Positions 45,982 through 54,322 of a stretch of DNA of 64,000 nt are shown here, piece after piece (the stretch's first letter is position 1; every line of letters starts with the position of its first letter). The stretch comes from GCA-2718815 sp963578105 (lineage in GTDB: Bacteria; Planctomycetota; Planctomycetia; Pirellulales; Pirellulaceae). The DNA is taken from contig CAUZBP010000018.1 in assembly GCA_963578105.1 (NCBI GenBank), positions 4,044 through 68,043 of the forward strand, written 5' to 3'. A program made the translations under genes and the position numbers. Below the pieces are notes generated by a model. That model made no database searches. It had not been told where the DNA came from and saw only the letters and a list, made by a program, of their open reading frames with translations.

Positions 45982-48417
45982 ATGTTCGATCCGAACCGGC
46001 GAGACTTTTTAAAATCGTCAAGTGCCGCTGTTGCCGCGGGAACGGTATTGGGAACGGATGCGCGGGTCACCGGTGCGCAGTCGCAGCGGCCGACAGAAGC
46101 GGGCATTCCCCCGCACCGACCCCTGCCTCTTGACGAGGTACACACCTACACCAATCGACTGAGTGTGGCGGCGGGTGAAACAATTGATTTTCACGTCAGC
46201 AGCACATACCCCTATGAATTCCAGGTTTGTCGGCTTGGGCCGGACGTGGAGAGTCCAAGCCAGGATGAAGTGCTCCAATCGTGGCAGGTGGCCGAGCCAG
46301 TGATGCAGCCCATTCACCCAGGGTCCTACATTCACGTTGAGTCGTCGTTGCCGACAAACCAGGACTTGCACGCGGTGACACTGGAATGCTGGGTCCGGTT
46401 GTGGAACGTGATCGGAAAACAGGGCGTGATCACCCAACGCGACCAAACGCAATCCGGGGGTTACGGACTCCATGTGCGAGAAGATCGCGCTGTTGAGTTT
46501 TACCTTGCTGGTATACAGTTCGGGAAAGAAACACACAGCACCCGGCCGGGATCCCTTACCGGTCCGGGCGAAAAGGACGACAGCGACTACTTCAGGATTT
46601 CGCCGGCCAAGCAGTGGCACCACTTGGTGGCAACCTTTGACGGCACTCATAAGAGAATTTTCATCGACGGTCATCGAGCGGGGCAATGGAAGATTACTGG
46701 TCGGGTCAAGGTGCCGGACGCACCGTTACGGATCGGTGCCGACGGTCGAGCCGGTCAGGCGGATGATTTTCTTGATGCCGATATTGCCATGCCCGCGGTG
46801 TATCTGCGGGCCTTGTCGGCCACCGAGATCAAAGAACGTTTTGAAGCGAAGGCGCTGCGGCCACCAGCAGGGGACCGGCTACTAGCTTGTTGGCCCCTGG
46901 CAGAAGAACAAGGTGACCACATTGCTGATATCAGCGGTCACGAGCGACACGGCCGCCTGATCAATCATGGGACGTGGATGATTGGTGGGCCGAGCTTTGA
47001 TGCCAACGTAGGGCAGTTCAGCACCTATGACCCGAACAAGGATGCGACCAGGGGACATGGTTTGCGGCTCGCTTCGGACGACCTATACGACTGCCGCTGG
47101 CAACCAACGTTCCAATACCGGATTCCCGAGAACGCTAAGTCAGGCGCCTACGTGGGGCGGATTCGGTTCCAATTGGACGGCGAGAGCCGACTCTATCACT
47201 CGCTGTTTGTCGTCAAGAAATCTGCTTCGGCTCCTCGGGCTCCGGTTGCGTTTCTCTTCTCGACCAACACGTGGAAAGCCTACTCTGCGACGCCATTTTC
47301 TCCCACCTGGCCCGGCTTCAAGGCTTCCATTGGCGCCAGAGGGTACTGGTTTGACGCCAACGATCCCAAGTCGCCGTACTGCTGCTATCGACACCATCGC
47401 GCGGGACAACCGACGTACCAGATGGGCATGCGCATGCCTTGGCCCACTGCCGGCCCCTATACCCTGGAGGGGAGTCCGCAATCCGACTTCAGTCATCTTT
47501 GTCGCGCGGACCGCTTCACAGAAACCTGGCTCGCACGGGAAGGGTACGACTATGATGCGTACAGCGAGCTCGATCTTCATCAGGATCCACACCTGCTGGA
47601 TGGTTATCAGGCCGTGATGATCGTAGGCCACAGTGAGTACTGGTCCCGAAAGCAGTACGAACATGTGCGGCAGTACCTGGAGTCAGGTGGAAATGTCATT
47701 TGTCTGTCGGGCAACACGCTTTACTGGCGCGTCAGCTTTGACGAGGACCATTTGGTGATGGAGTGTCGCAAGGCTGACGGCTGGGGTGCCCAGTTGAGGC
47801 CGGAGCGGCGTGGTGAGTGTTGGCACAGTCACGATCGCCGACGCGGTGGTGTCCCCCGTGATTGCGGCTTCCCCGCGTGGAAACTTTTAGGGGTTGAGTT
47901 TTTGTCCTTCAATTCCATGAAATCGGCAGGAGCCGGCCCGTTCCGTGTCAGCCAGGCGGAGCATTTTCTGTTTCAGAAACCCAATCGTGTGAATTTAAAG
48001 AATGGTGACCGCTTTGGATTTGACCCGGACAACCCGCGTCGTCAGGCGATTGGCAACGAATCCGATGTGCGTGTTTCCACGCTCATGCGGCTTGCCGCCG
48101 GACCGATTCCTGAAGATGCTCCCAGCGGTTTAACGGACCCTCCGGGAATCGATGTACTTGCCGAAGGCGTTTACGATTGGAAACAACTGGGTCGCGGCGG
48201 TACATTTCGAGATTACTACCACCGTGTCTTGCCGCCGGAGCTGAGTGAGTCTCATGACGTGGCGTGCGAAATGATTTACTGGGAACGGGACGACGGTGGT
48301 CGGGTTTTTGCGGCCCCGAGCATCTCGGCCGCGTGGCCGCTCGCCCGGGACGAACACTGGTCGAAGTTGCTCAAGAACGTGCTGGACCATTTCGGTGTGC
48401 GGCCAATGCGTGCTTGA
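45982..48417 (+). CDS. Tat-exported N,N-dimethylformamidase large-subunit-like protein
   Basis: 811 aa from the ATG at 45982, chosen for its AGGAG site and immediate Tat leader (NRRDFLKSSSAAVAAGTVLG); an upstream in-frame ATG at 45895 would translate the 24-bp repeats. Residues about 100-300 are a LamG/concanavalin-like domain (WHHLVATFDGTHKRIFIDGH). The C-terminal half is the DMFase large-subunit type domain: PVAFLFSTNTWKAYSATPFS, YDYDAYSELDLHQDPHLLDG, and VIVGHSEYWSRKQYEHVR-like segment with His550-Ser-Glu552, matching the His/Glu of the mononuclear iron site known in this family. No small subunit gene is adjacent. It may hydrolyse an amide or have another hydrolase role in the periplasm. 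Confidence 0.78.
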   Translation: MFDPNRRDFLKSSSAAVAAGTVLGTDARVTGAQSQRPTEAGIPPHRPLPLDEVHTYTNRLSVAAGETIDFHVSSTYPYEFQVCRLGPDVESPSQDEVLQSWQVAEPVMQPIHPGSYIHVESSLPTNQDLHAVTLECWVRLWNVIGKQGVITQRDQTQSGGYGLHVREDRAVEFYLAGIQFGKETHSTRPGSLTGPGEKDDSDYFRISPAKQWHHLVATFDGTHKRIFIDGHRAGQWKITGRVKVPDAPLRIGADGRAGQADDFLDADIAMPAVYLRALSATEIKERFEAKALRPPAGDRLLACWPLAEEQGDHIADISGHERHGRLINHGTWMIGGPSFDANVGQFSTYDPNKDATRGHGLRLASDDLYDCRWQPTFQYRIPENAKSGAYVGRIRFQLDGESRLYHSLFVVKKSASAPRAPVAFLFSTNTWKAYSATPFSPTWPGFKASIGARGYWFDANDPKSPYCCYRHHRAGQPTYQMGMRMPWPTAGPYTLEGSPQSDFSHLCRADRFTETWLAREGYDYDAYSELDLHQDPHLLDGYQAVMIVGHSEYWSRKQYEHVRQYLESGGNVICLSGNTLYWRVSFDEDHLVMECRKADGWGAQLRPERRGECWHSHDRRRGGVPRDCGFPAWKLLGVEFLSFNSMKSAGAGPFRVSQAEHFLFQKPNRVNLKNGDRFGFDPDNPRRQAIGNESDVRVSTLMRLAAGPIPEDAPSGLTDPPGIDVLAEGVYDWKQLGRGGTFRDYYHRVLPPELSESHDVACEMIYWERDDGGRVFAAPSISAAWPLARDEHWSKLLKNVLDHFGVRPMRA

Positions 48418-48668
48418 TGTTTTGAGTCCGGGATCATTCCAAGACCGCCCTGCAAGGGTCCCGGAGGTCAAATCTAGACGAACGCGTCTGCCAGCGACCA
48501 GCGAAAAAAAACGGTGTCCAGGCGAAGTTTAAAATGGATGAAAGAACCTTGAAAAAAACAATCTTCTCAACCAGGCTCGAATCCCGACCGGCATTGAAAT
48601 TTCCATCGACGGGTGCTGGCATGGATTCTACTTTCCGCATTAAAAAGGTCTTGATTGGGTTTCACCTC

Positions 48669-49919
48669 ATGCGCGCCTTATTCGTTGCACTGCTAATCGT
48701 TGCGGCCATTCCGGGAACAACGGATGCGCAGGAATGGACACGATTTCGTGGTCCAAACGGTTCCGGAATCAGTGACGCAAAGTCGATTCCCTCCCGCTGG
48801 ACCGAAGACGTTTTCAATTGGAAAGTCGCCATATCGGGTTCTGGCTACTCGTCCCCGGTCGTTTGGGGCAACCGGCTGTTTTTGACATCGGCTGACGAAG
48901 CAAGCGGCACATGTTCGTTGTGGTGCATCCACACGCAAGACGGTCGAACGATCTGGACACATGAGTTTTTTAAGGCGGACTATACGAAACATCAGCTCAA
49001 CAGTCGCGCATCTGCAACCCCCGCGCTGGATGAGAATCACGTCTACGTCTGTTGGGCCACCGATGACGAATTAGTGGCTCAGGCGATATCTCACCAGGGC
49101 GACAAGGTGTGGACAAAGTCGCTGGGGCCGTACAAAGCGCAGCACGGGATCGCTGTATCCCCGATCGTTCATGACGGCCTTCTATTGATTGCCAACGACC
49201 AAGACGACGAGAGCAGCGCCCTGGCTTTAGAGGCCACGACCGGAAAGATAAAATGGTCAGTGTCGCGCAATACGACGGCCAATTATTCGACCCCGTGTCT
49301 GTTCAATACGGGTGACGATATGTTTGACGTTATATTTTCCAGTCGCGACAGGGGATTGACTGCCATTGATGTTCGTTCCGGGAAAATTGCCTGGGAATTG
49401 GCCTCTTTTCACTCCCATGTCTCCGTCGGGTCACCAATTATTGCGGATGAGTATATCGTCGGCGCCAGCGGTGGCGTCGGGGTGCCCGATGAAGTCGTGA
49501 CCGTCGGCTTCCAGGATAAACGAAACCTGCAGGCCCCCACGGAACTTTACCGTCTTGAAGTATCCACTTCATTTGTCACGACACCGCTTTCACATCGCGG
49601 CATGTTGTTCACCGTCAGCGACGAAGGTATTATACTGTGCGTGGATTTAAAGACCGGTAAGGTTCACTGGAAAGAAAGACTCAAAAACAAGTTTTATTCT
49701 TCGCCGGTCTGCGTCAACGACAAGATTTATTTCACGGCCAGGGACGGAGAAGTTGTTGTTGTGGAAGCCGCAGACGAATTTAATCTGCTCGCTCGGAACC
49801 AGGTGCGGGACGAATGTCATGCTACCCCGGCAGTTTCCGGTGGCAGAATGTACTTGCGAACGTTTTCCTCCCTGATTTCCATCGGCGGAAAACGCTTCTC
49901 AATTGGAGAACAACAATGA
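48669..49919 (+). CDS. PQQ-type beta-propeller (BamB-like) exported protein
   Basis: 416 aa from the ATG at 48669, where a signal peptide begins (MRALFVALLIVAAIPGTTDA); in-frame ATGs at 48621 and 48534 give longer, less signal-like starts. The repeat pattern of eight-bladed PQQ-like propellers is clear: WTRFRGPNGSGISDA, NWKVAISGSGYSSPVVWGNR, TQDGRTIWTHEFFK, ATTGKIKWSVSRN, VRSGKIAWELASFHSH and LKTGKVHWKERLKNKFYSSP. No dehydrogenase catalytic or PQQ-ligand set is evident, so a binding role is more likely. Its stop overlaps the next start by 4 bases (ATGA), indicating translational coupling. Confidence 0.85.
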   Translation: MRALFVALLIVAAIPGTTDAQEWTRFRGPNGSGISDAKSIPSRWTEDVFNWKVAISGSGYSSPVVWGNRLFLTSADEASGTCSLWCIHTQDGRTIWTHEFFKADYTKHQLNSRASATPALDENHVYVCWATDDELVAQAISHQGDKVWTKSLGPYKAQHGIAVSPIVHDGLLLIANDQDDESSALALEATTGKIKWSVSRNTTANYSTPCLFNTGDDMFDVIFSSRDRGLTAIDVRSGKIAWELASFHSHVSVGSPIIADEYIVGASGGVGVPDEVVTVGFQDKRNLQAPTELYRLEVSTSFVTTPLSHRGMLFTVSDEGIILCVDLKTGKVHWKERLKNKFYSSPVCVNDKIYFTARDGEVVVVEAADEFNLLARNQVRDECHATPAVSGGRMYLRTFSSLISIGGKRFSIGEQQ

Positions 49920-50830
49920 GTCGGTCGCCTCAATTAACGCGCCGCGTGTTTCAAAGTAGTGTCGGTTCAGTGTTACTTGGCGGAGCGGTTGTCGTGCCGC
50001 TCACGAGTGACGTGCCGGGTGCCCAGGGAGCGGAAGCCAAACAGGACCCGACCCGCATCGGGCCCGCCTGCGATTTTCGGTCTTCGTTCATGACCTGGGA
50101 TGTGGCCTACCGCAAGGACACACGTCCTGATGCGCGACACAACATGCCGCATGGGAATATGGCCCGGATACAGTTGGACGCGTTGATTGATGTGATTGAT
50201 CGCCGCTCGGGCCAGTCCGAGCGATTCGTACTGATCGCGCCCTGCCGGACAGAGTGGGTCTATGCGGAAGATCGCCTGTTTCACATGCCCAACGAGGAAT
50301 ATCGCAAGATTTATTCGTTGTCCGAAGATCGCAGCATGGGACAAGCAATCACGGACAGCGGCAGGCTCCGCCGGGCGCGCAAGGTCAGTGGCGTTTACCG
50401 GTCCCTGAAGATCGATGTGTGCACGAGTTCCCGTACGCGACAACTGTTGACCCCCGCTGAAATCGTCAAGGCCACTGGAGAGAACCTGCCGCTGGTCGGT
50501 CGCACGCGACTTGACGATCCAGATGGAAACCGGCACTACGTTCTAGAGTATCCCATCAAGACAATGAACTTTCAGCCTGTCACAAATTCCTTCCAGGTTG
50601 ACACCGGCCCGCTATTGATTCCAGATTTTGATTCACAGGCCGAGTCCGTGATCAATCGGTTGGCAATGGCCCACGTGGCCTACAATCGTCTGGACCGCGC
50701 AGAGTTCATTCTTCGGCGTCCGACAGAGGTTCAGGACGAACAGGGGAAGTCGCTCTGCCAGGTGTTGCACTATTCCGAGGTGCGGGAGGACAAGACGCAG
50801 AACGTGATCCTGACCGCGGAAACATCCTAG
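49916..50830 (+). CDS. Tat-exported protein of unknown family
   Basis: 304 aa from the ATG at 49916, overlapping the propeller gene by 4 bases. The leader LTRRVFQSSVGSVLLGGAVV is Tat-like. The mature part is mixed alpha/beta: MARIQLDALIDVIDRRSGQS, RFVLIAPCRTEWVYAEDRLF, FHMPNEEYRKIYSLSEDRSM and HYVLEYPIKTMNFQPVTNSF. I do not recognise a domain or catalytic motif. Because of the coupling it probably works with the PQQ-type propeller protein and perhaps with the glycoside-hydrolase-like protein that follows 39 bases downstream. Confidence 0.7.
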   Translation: MSRSPQLTRRVFQSSVGSVLLGGAVVVPLTSDVPGAQGAEAKQDPTRIGPACDFRSSFMTWDVAYRKDTRPDARHNMPHGNMARIQLDALIDVIDRRSGQSERFVLIAPCRTEWVYAEDRLFHMPNEEYRKIYSLSEDRSMGQAITDSGRLRRARKVSGVYRSLKIDVCTSSRTRQLLTPAEIVKATGENLPLVGRTRLDDPDGNRHYVLEYPIKTMNFQPVTNSFQVDTGPLLIPDFDSQAESVINRLAMAHVAYNRLDRAEFILRRPTEVQDEQGKSLCQVLHYSEVREDKTQNVILTAETS

Positions 50831-50869
50831 GCCAGTGTTCGTAAGGAAGACTAACTACAAGGCATTGTT

Positions 50870-52546
50870 ATGACCAAACCCGTCGACGAAAGTGGTGGAG
50901 CGCGGCGTCTGTTTCTGAAGTCCGGTTTTGCGGCTGCAGCATTGGCTGCCACAGACGGCCGTCTCGAGTTCGTTGATCCATTGTTGGCGGGGCAAGCGGC
51001 TTTTCCAACGCCAACAGGCCGGCCTGCTCTGAACCTGGACACGACACCCGACACGTATGTGCTCTTTCTGGACATGCAGGAAGTCGAAGAACTTCTTCTC
51101 TGCGAGCAGGTGGTGAATCAGGCCACGAAACATCCGTCAAATCCGGTCCTCCCGCTTGGCACCGAAAATCAATGGGATGGAAACCGTGCCAGCCCGTGGG
51201 GTGGGTCATTGTTTTACGATGCGCAAGAGAAAGTTTTCAAAGCCTGGTATCATGGTCACGATGTGGAGACAGGAGCAAATACCCAGCGCCGGATGGCGAT
51301 TGGGTACGCGGTGAGTGAAGACGGAATCGAGTGGCACAAACCGAAGCTGGGCCTTTACGACTACAAAGGGCGCACGGACAACAACATGTGCTACCGCGCT
51401 CCTGACCGGGCGACCGGGCACTTCAATGTGGTCAAGGATCCGAAGGAACCGGATCCCCAGCGCCGCTACCAGGCTCTGGCAGAGATCAACGTGGCCACCG
51501 ATGGAAGCAGACGAGTTCGCCACGTGGCTCACTACTCGGCGGACGGGATCCACTGGCAGCGGTCGGGAAACGGCGTCCAGGAACCAGTCAACGGTACGGA
51601 TGTCGGTTTCATTTTTATCGACGAAGCTGACGTTCCCCAGCGCCGGTTCAAAGCTTATGGCCAGCATGCCTGTTTCACAGGGCCGGATATCGAACACCTG
51701 AAGTTTGTTGGTAAAGTGCTCAGTGCCACCGATGGTAACGAACACGAAAACCACTTCGTCCACACGGCTCGGTACCGGGGCCACTTCCCCATGTTGTACG
51801 ACTTTAACCGTTTTCGCCCTTACTATGGGCACCATGTCCCGCGTGATGCGGAGCGGCAGAAAATCGTGTTGAGCCGCATCGAACGTCGTCGGGGTTCATT
51901 ACCTCTGGAAGATTTAGAAAAACAGTATGACATCTGTGTGGGCGACGTCCGTTTGGCCACCAGCCGCGACCCGCTGGCGATGTTCCAGCGGATTCAGCCT
52001 GACTCCGCTGTGGTGCCGCGTGGCGAGCGCGGGGAATGGGATAGCGGTTATCTGGTGCTGGGAGGCGGCAGCCTGATTGTACACAACGATCAAATTTTGA
52101 TTTTCTACTCGGCAATGGCCGAGGAGGCCGCTTCAGCATTTCCCGGCCCGTCGGGACGTACCGGCCCGGTTATGACCGGATTGGCCACGTTACCCAAGGA
52201 CGGTTTTACCTACCTCCGGGCCCGGGACGGGCTCACCCGGGGAGCGATGACCACAAAACCGATTCTCGTCAGGGAGCCGGGTAATGTGACGTTGTCCGTC
52301 AACGTTTCTCACGCCGTGCCCTGGCATGACTGGGTGAGCGTTGAACTCCTTGATGCGCAGACCCTGCTGCCGATTCCGGGTTATAGTCGGCATGAATCGA
52401 TGGGAGTCATGACCAACGGGACGAGCAGGATTGCGCGCTGGCAGCGTCACGCGACTTTGCAAGGCGTCGACGTGTCGAAAATTCGCCTCCGTTTTTATTT
52501 TTACGGAAAAGCGCGGTTGTATTCGTTCACGTTTTCGCCGGTGTGA
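50870..52546 (+). CDS. Tat-exported GH32/43-like five-bladed propeller protein
   Basis: 558 aa with a Tat-like leader (ARRLFLKSGFAAAALAATDG). The body shows blade motifs of the beta-fructosidase/GH43-GH32-like superfamily: PWGGSLFYDAQEKVFKAWYH, RMAIGYAVSEDGIEWHKPKL, GHFNVVKDPKEPDPQRRYQA, RRVRHVAHYSADGIHWQRSG and GDVRLATSRDPLAMFQRIQP. A C-terminal beta-sandwich-like domain follows (LSVNVSHAVPWHDWVSVELL; VSKIRLRFYFYGKARLYSFT). These proteins are expanded in planctomycetes and presumed to act on extracellular glycans. Catalytic acids cannot be assigned with confidence. It converges with the sialidase-like gene downstream. Confidence 0.78.
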   Translation: MTKPVDESGGARRLFLKSGFAAAALAATDGRLEFVDPLLAGQAAFPTPTGRPALNLDTTPDTYVLFLDMQEVEELLLCEQVVNQATKHPSNPVLPLGTENQWDGNRASPWGGSLFYDAQEKVFKAWYHGHDVETGANTQRRMAIGYAVSEDGIEWHKPKLGLYDYKGRTDNNMCYRAPDRATGHFNVVKDPKEPDPQRRYQALAEINVATDGSRRVRHVAHYSADGIHWQRSGNGVQEPVNGTDVGFIFIDEADVPQRRFKAYGQHACFTGPDIEHLKFVGKVLSATDGNEHENHFVHTARYRGHFPMLYDFNRFRPYYGHHVPRDAERQKIVLSRIERRRGSLPLEDLEKQYDICVGDVRLATSRDPLAMFQRIQPDSAVVPRGERGEWDSGYLVLGGGSLIVHNDQILIFYSAMAEEAASAFPGPSGRTGPVMTGLATLPKDGFTYLRARDGLTRGAMTTKPILVREPGNVTLSVNVSHAVPWHDWVSVELLDAQTLLPIPGYSRHESMGVMTNGTSRIARWQRHATLQGVDVSKIRLRFYFYGKARLYSFTFSPV

Positions 52547-52583
52547 GAGATGGGGGCTCAGTCGCCGAACGTGACCGGGCAAC

Positions 52584-52622
52584 AGGTGTCACCAAGTCCC
52601 GGTTGTTGTTCAACCGACACCT
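52584..52622. terminator. Possible hairpin between convergent genes
   Basis: CGGTTG (52600-52605) and CAACCG (52611-52616) form a stem with a TTGTT loop, flanked by AGGTGT (52584-52589) and ACACCT (52617-52622), which can pair as an outer stem across an internal bulge. It lies between the stops of two convergent genes. It has no T-run, so it is at best a weak terminator. Confidence 0.35.
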
Positions 52623-54183
52623 AGTTCTCCGACTCGTTTCCCTCTTCCGCGTTTTGCAACCACTCGAGATTGAATCGTGCCACACTGATCTTTTCACAGT
52701 CGCCCGTTTTACCATTGGTATACAAGCAGAGAATGGTTTCGTCCGGCGTGACTGCCAGATCGCTATAGCGACAGGGATTGGGTTCGAGGACCCGGGAAAT
52801 TGGCCAGGTCACGCCTTCATCAAAGCTCAGACGCACCGTCATGTTCTTTGCCGGACTGCCACCTGGTGGATTGGAAAAGAGCAGGATGTTCTCTTTTCCA
52901 TCTTGGCTACTGGAGAAGCGCGCCAGACCCGCATGCAGGTTTCGGCATCTCACATCTTCGTGTTGACCGTGCTGGCGGAAACTCTCGCCGCCGTCAGCGC
53001 TGCGTGCAAAATGCCGTTTGCCGGTGCGAAGCGAGTTCTTGCGATACGTGACGTAGATGCCGCCGTCGGTTGTTTCCACCAGGTTCACTTCATCGGAACC
53101 CTCTGGCAGGACGGCACCAGCTCGCCAACTCTTTCCATTGTCGTCACTATACAACAAGCCACCCCGAACCCCCGGCACCTGTCCGGGCTCACCTGCCTTG
53201 TAAAGAAACGCTGGTAGAACCAGACGACCGGCAAAAGGTTCAGAGACCAGTTGGATGCCGTGAACACAGTTGTTGGTCCAGGCGACCCAACCATCGTCGT
53301 TTGGTTGTGGCCTGACGTAGAAGGGATCGGACCAGTGTTGTCCCTCATCGGTACTTTGGATCAGCCAGAATCCACCGCCCTGTTGGGCGTATTTGCTGAA
53401 GTAACCCAGATCGTCCACCACGCCGTCGGGCATTTTCCAAAAGGCGACAAAGACTGTACCGGTGGTGCGGTCTTCGAAGATAGGCCCCAGAAAAGCGGAG
53501 ATGCCGGGCTCCTGGAAAATGACTTCCTGGCGCTGCCAGGTTCTCCCGTCATCTTCGCTGCGTGACATCATGACGTCGATTCGGTGACCGCTGTCGGCCA
53601 TGGAGTGATGACGTTTTTGACAGACGGCAATCACTGTTCCCCGCGCCGTGACGAGCAGCCCCGGCAGGTGTACGCCGAATCCGTCGTACTCGTGATATTT
53701 CGTTCGTGTAAAGTCGATTTCGACCGGTATTTTGGCGAGGGCCTGAACCTCTTGTCGGGTCATCCCTTCCAGGTGGATGATCGCTGTTTTGGGTTCGCCG
53801 GTGCTGTAATAGATGTGGCCGACCGCCCGCTGGTCACGCTTCCAGTGGGGTACGGGTGCCTGGGTCAAGGTGTCGCCGAGGCCGGGAAAAAGTACATCAA
53901 CTTTTTCAAAGAATGGTTTGTCTTTTCGGGCCTCCACCTGGTCATCGGCTGCAAGACTGGTTGTGATAAAGGTTGGTTGCTTGTGTTCCTGCCCCGGTGT
54001 TTCTGCCAGCGAATTTTCATCCTGCAATGCAGACAGGCTTCGCTCGTCCAGCGGTTCGTTGGAGCACCCGAAGGCTACGAGCAGCACAGCCAACAGAATG
54101 GTGGGGTTGAATCGCTGGATCCCGAGCGCGTGGTCGGTATTCGGGCCGCTGTCGCGCTGGCCAGGAAGGAAATGTTTCAACAT
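52621..54183 (-). CDS. Sialidase/BNR-repeat lipoprotein
   Basis: 520 aa from the ATG at 54183, which places a lipoprotein signal at the N-terminus (LLAVLLVAFGCS, lipobox AFGC); the frame is open 26 codons further to 54261. Five Asp boxes mark a sialidase-type propeller: SEDDGRTW, STDEGQHW, SDDNGKSW, SADGGESF and SFDEGVTW. Further support is FEDRTTGTVFVAFWKMPDGV and WTNNCVHGIQLVSEPFAGRL. Likely an outer-face or periplasmic exo-glycosidase; the sugar cannot be told. This copy is intact, unlike the broken relative at 37880. Confidence 0.85.
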   Translation of the reverse strand: MLKHFLPGQRDSGPNTDHALGIQRFNPTILLAVLLVAFGCSNEPLDERSLSALQDENSLAETPGQEHKQPTFITTSLAADDQVEARKDKPFFEKVDVLFPGLGDTLTQAPVPHWKRDQRAVGHIYYSTGEPKTAIIHLEGMTRQEVQALAKIPVEIDFTRTKYHEYDGFGVHLPGLLVTARGTVIAVCQKRHHSMADSGHRIDVMMSRSEDDGRTWQRQEVIFQEPGISAFLGPIFEDRTTGTVFVAFWKMPDGVVDDLGYFSKYAQQGGGFWLIQSTDEGQHWSDPFYVRPQPNDDGWVAWTNNCVHGIQLVSEPFAGRLVLPAFLYKAGEPGQVPGVRGGLLYSDDNGKSWRAGAVLPEGSDEVNLVETTDGGIYVTYRKNSLRTGKRHFARSADGGESFRQHGQHEDVRCRNLHAGLARFSSSQDGKENILLFSNPPGGSPAKNMTVRLSFDEGVTWPISRVLEPNPCRYSDLAVTPDETILCLYTNGKTGDCEKISVARFNLEWLQNAEEGNESEN

Positions 54184-54322
54184 GGTCCGGTATTTCGTAG
54201 TGAATGATAAAAGCGATTTTTCCCCGGCAGATGCCGACGGATGATCAAGCAGGGTATGCACAGCTTAAGCCAGTTGGTCATTCAAATCTACAGTGATGGT
54301 ATGAATCTCCACCGGATGTGGT

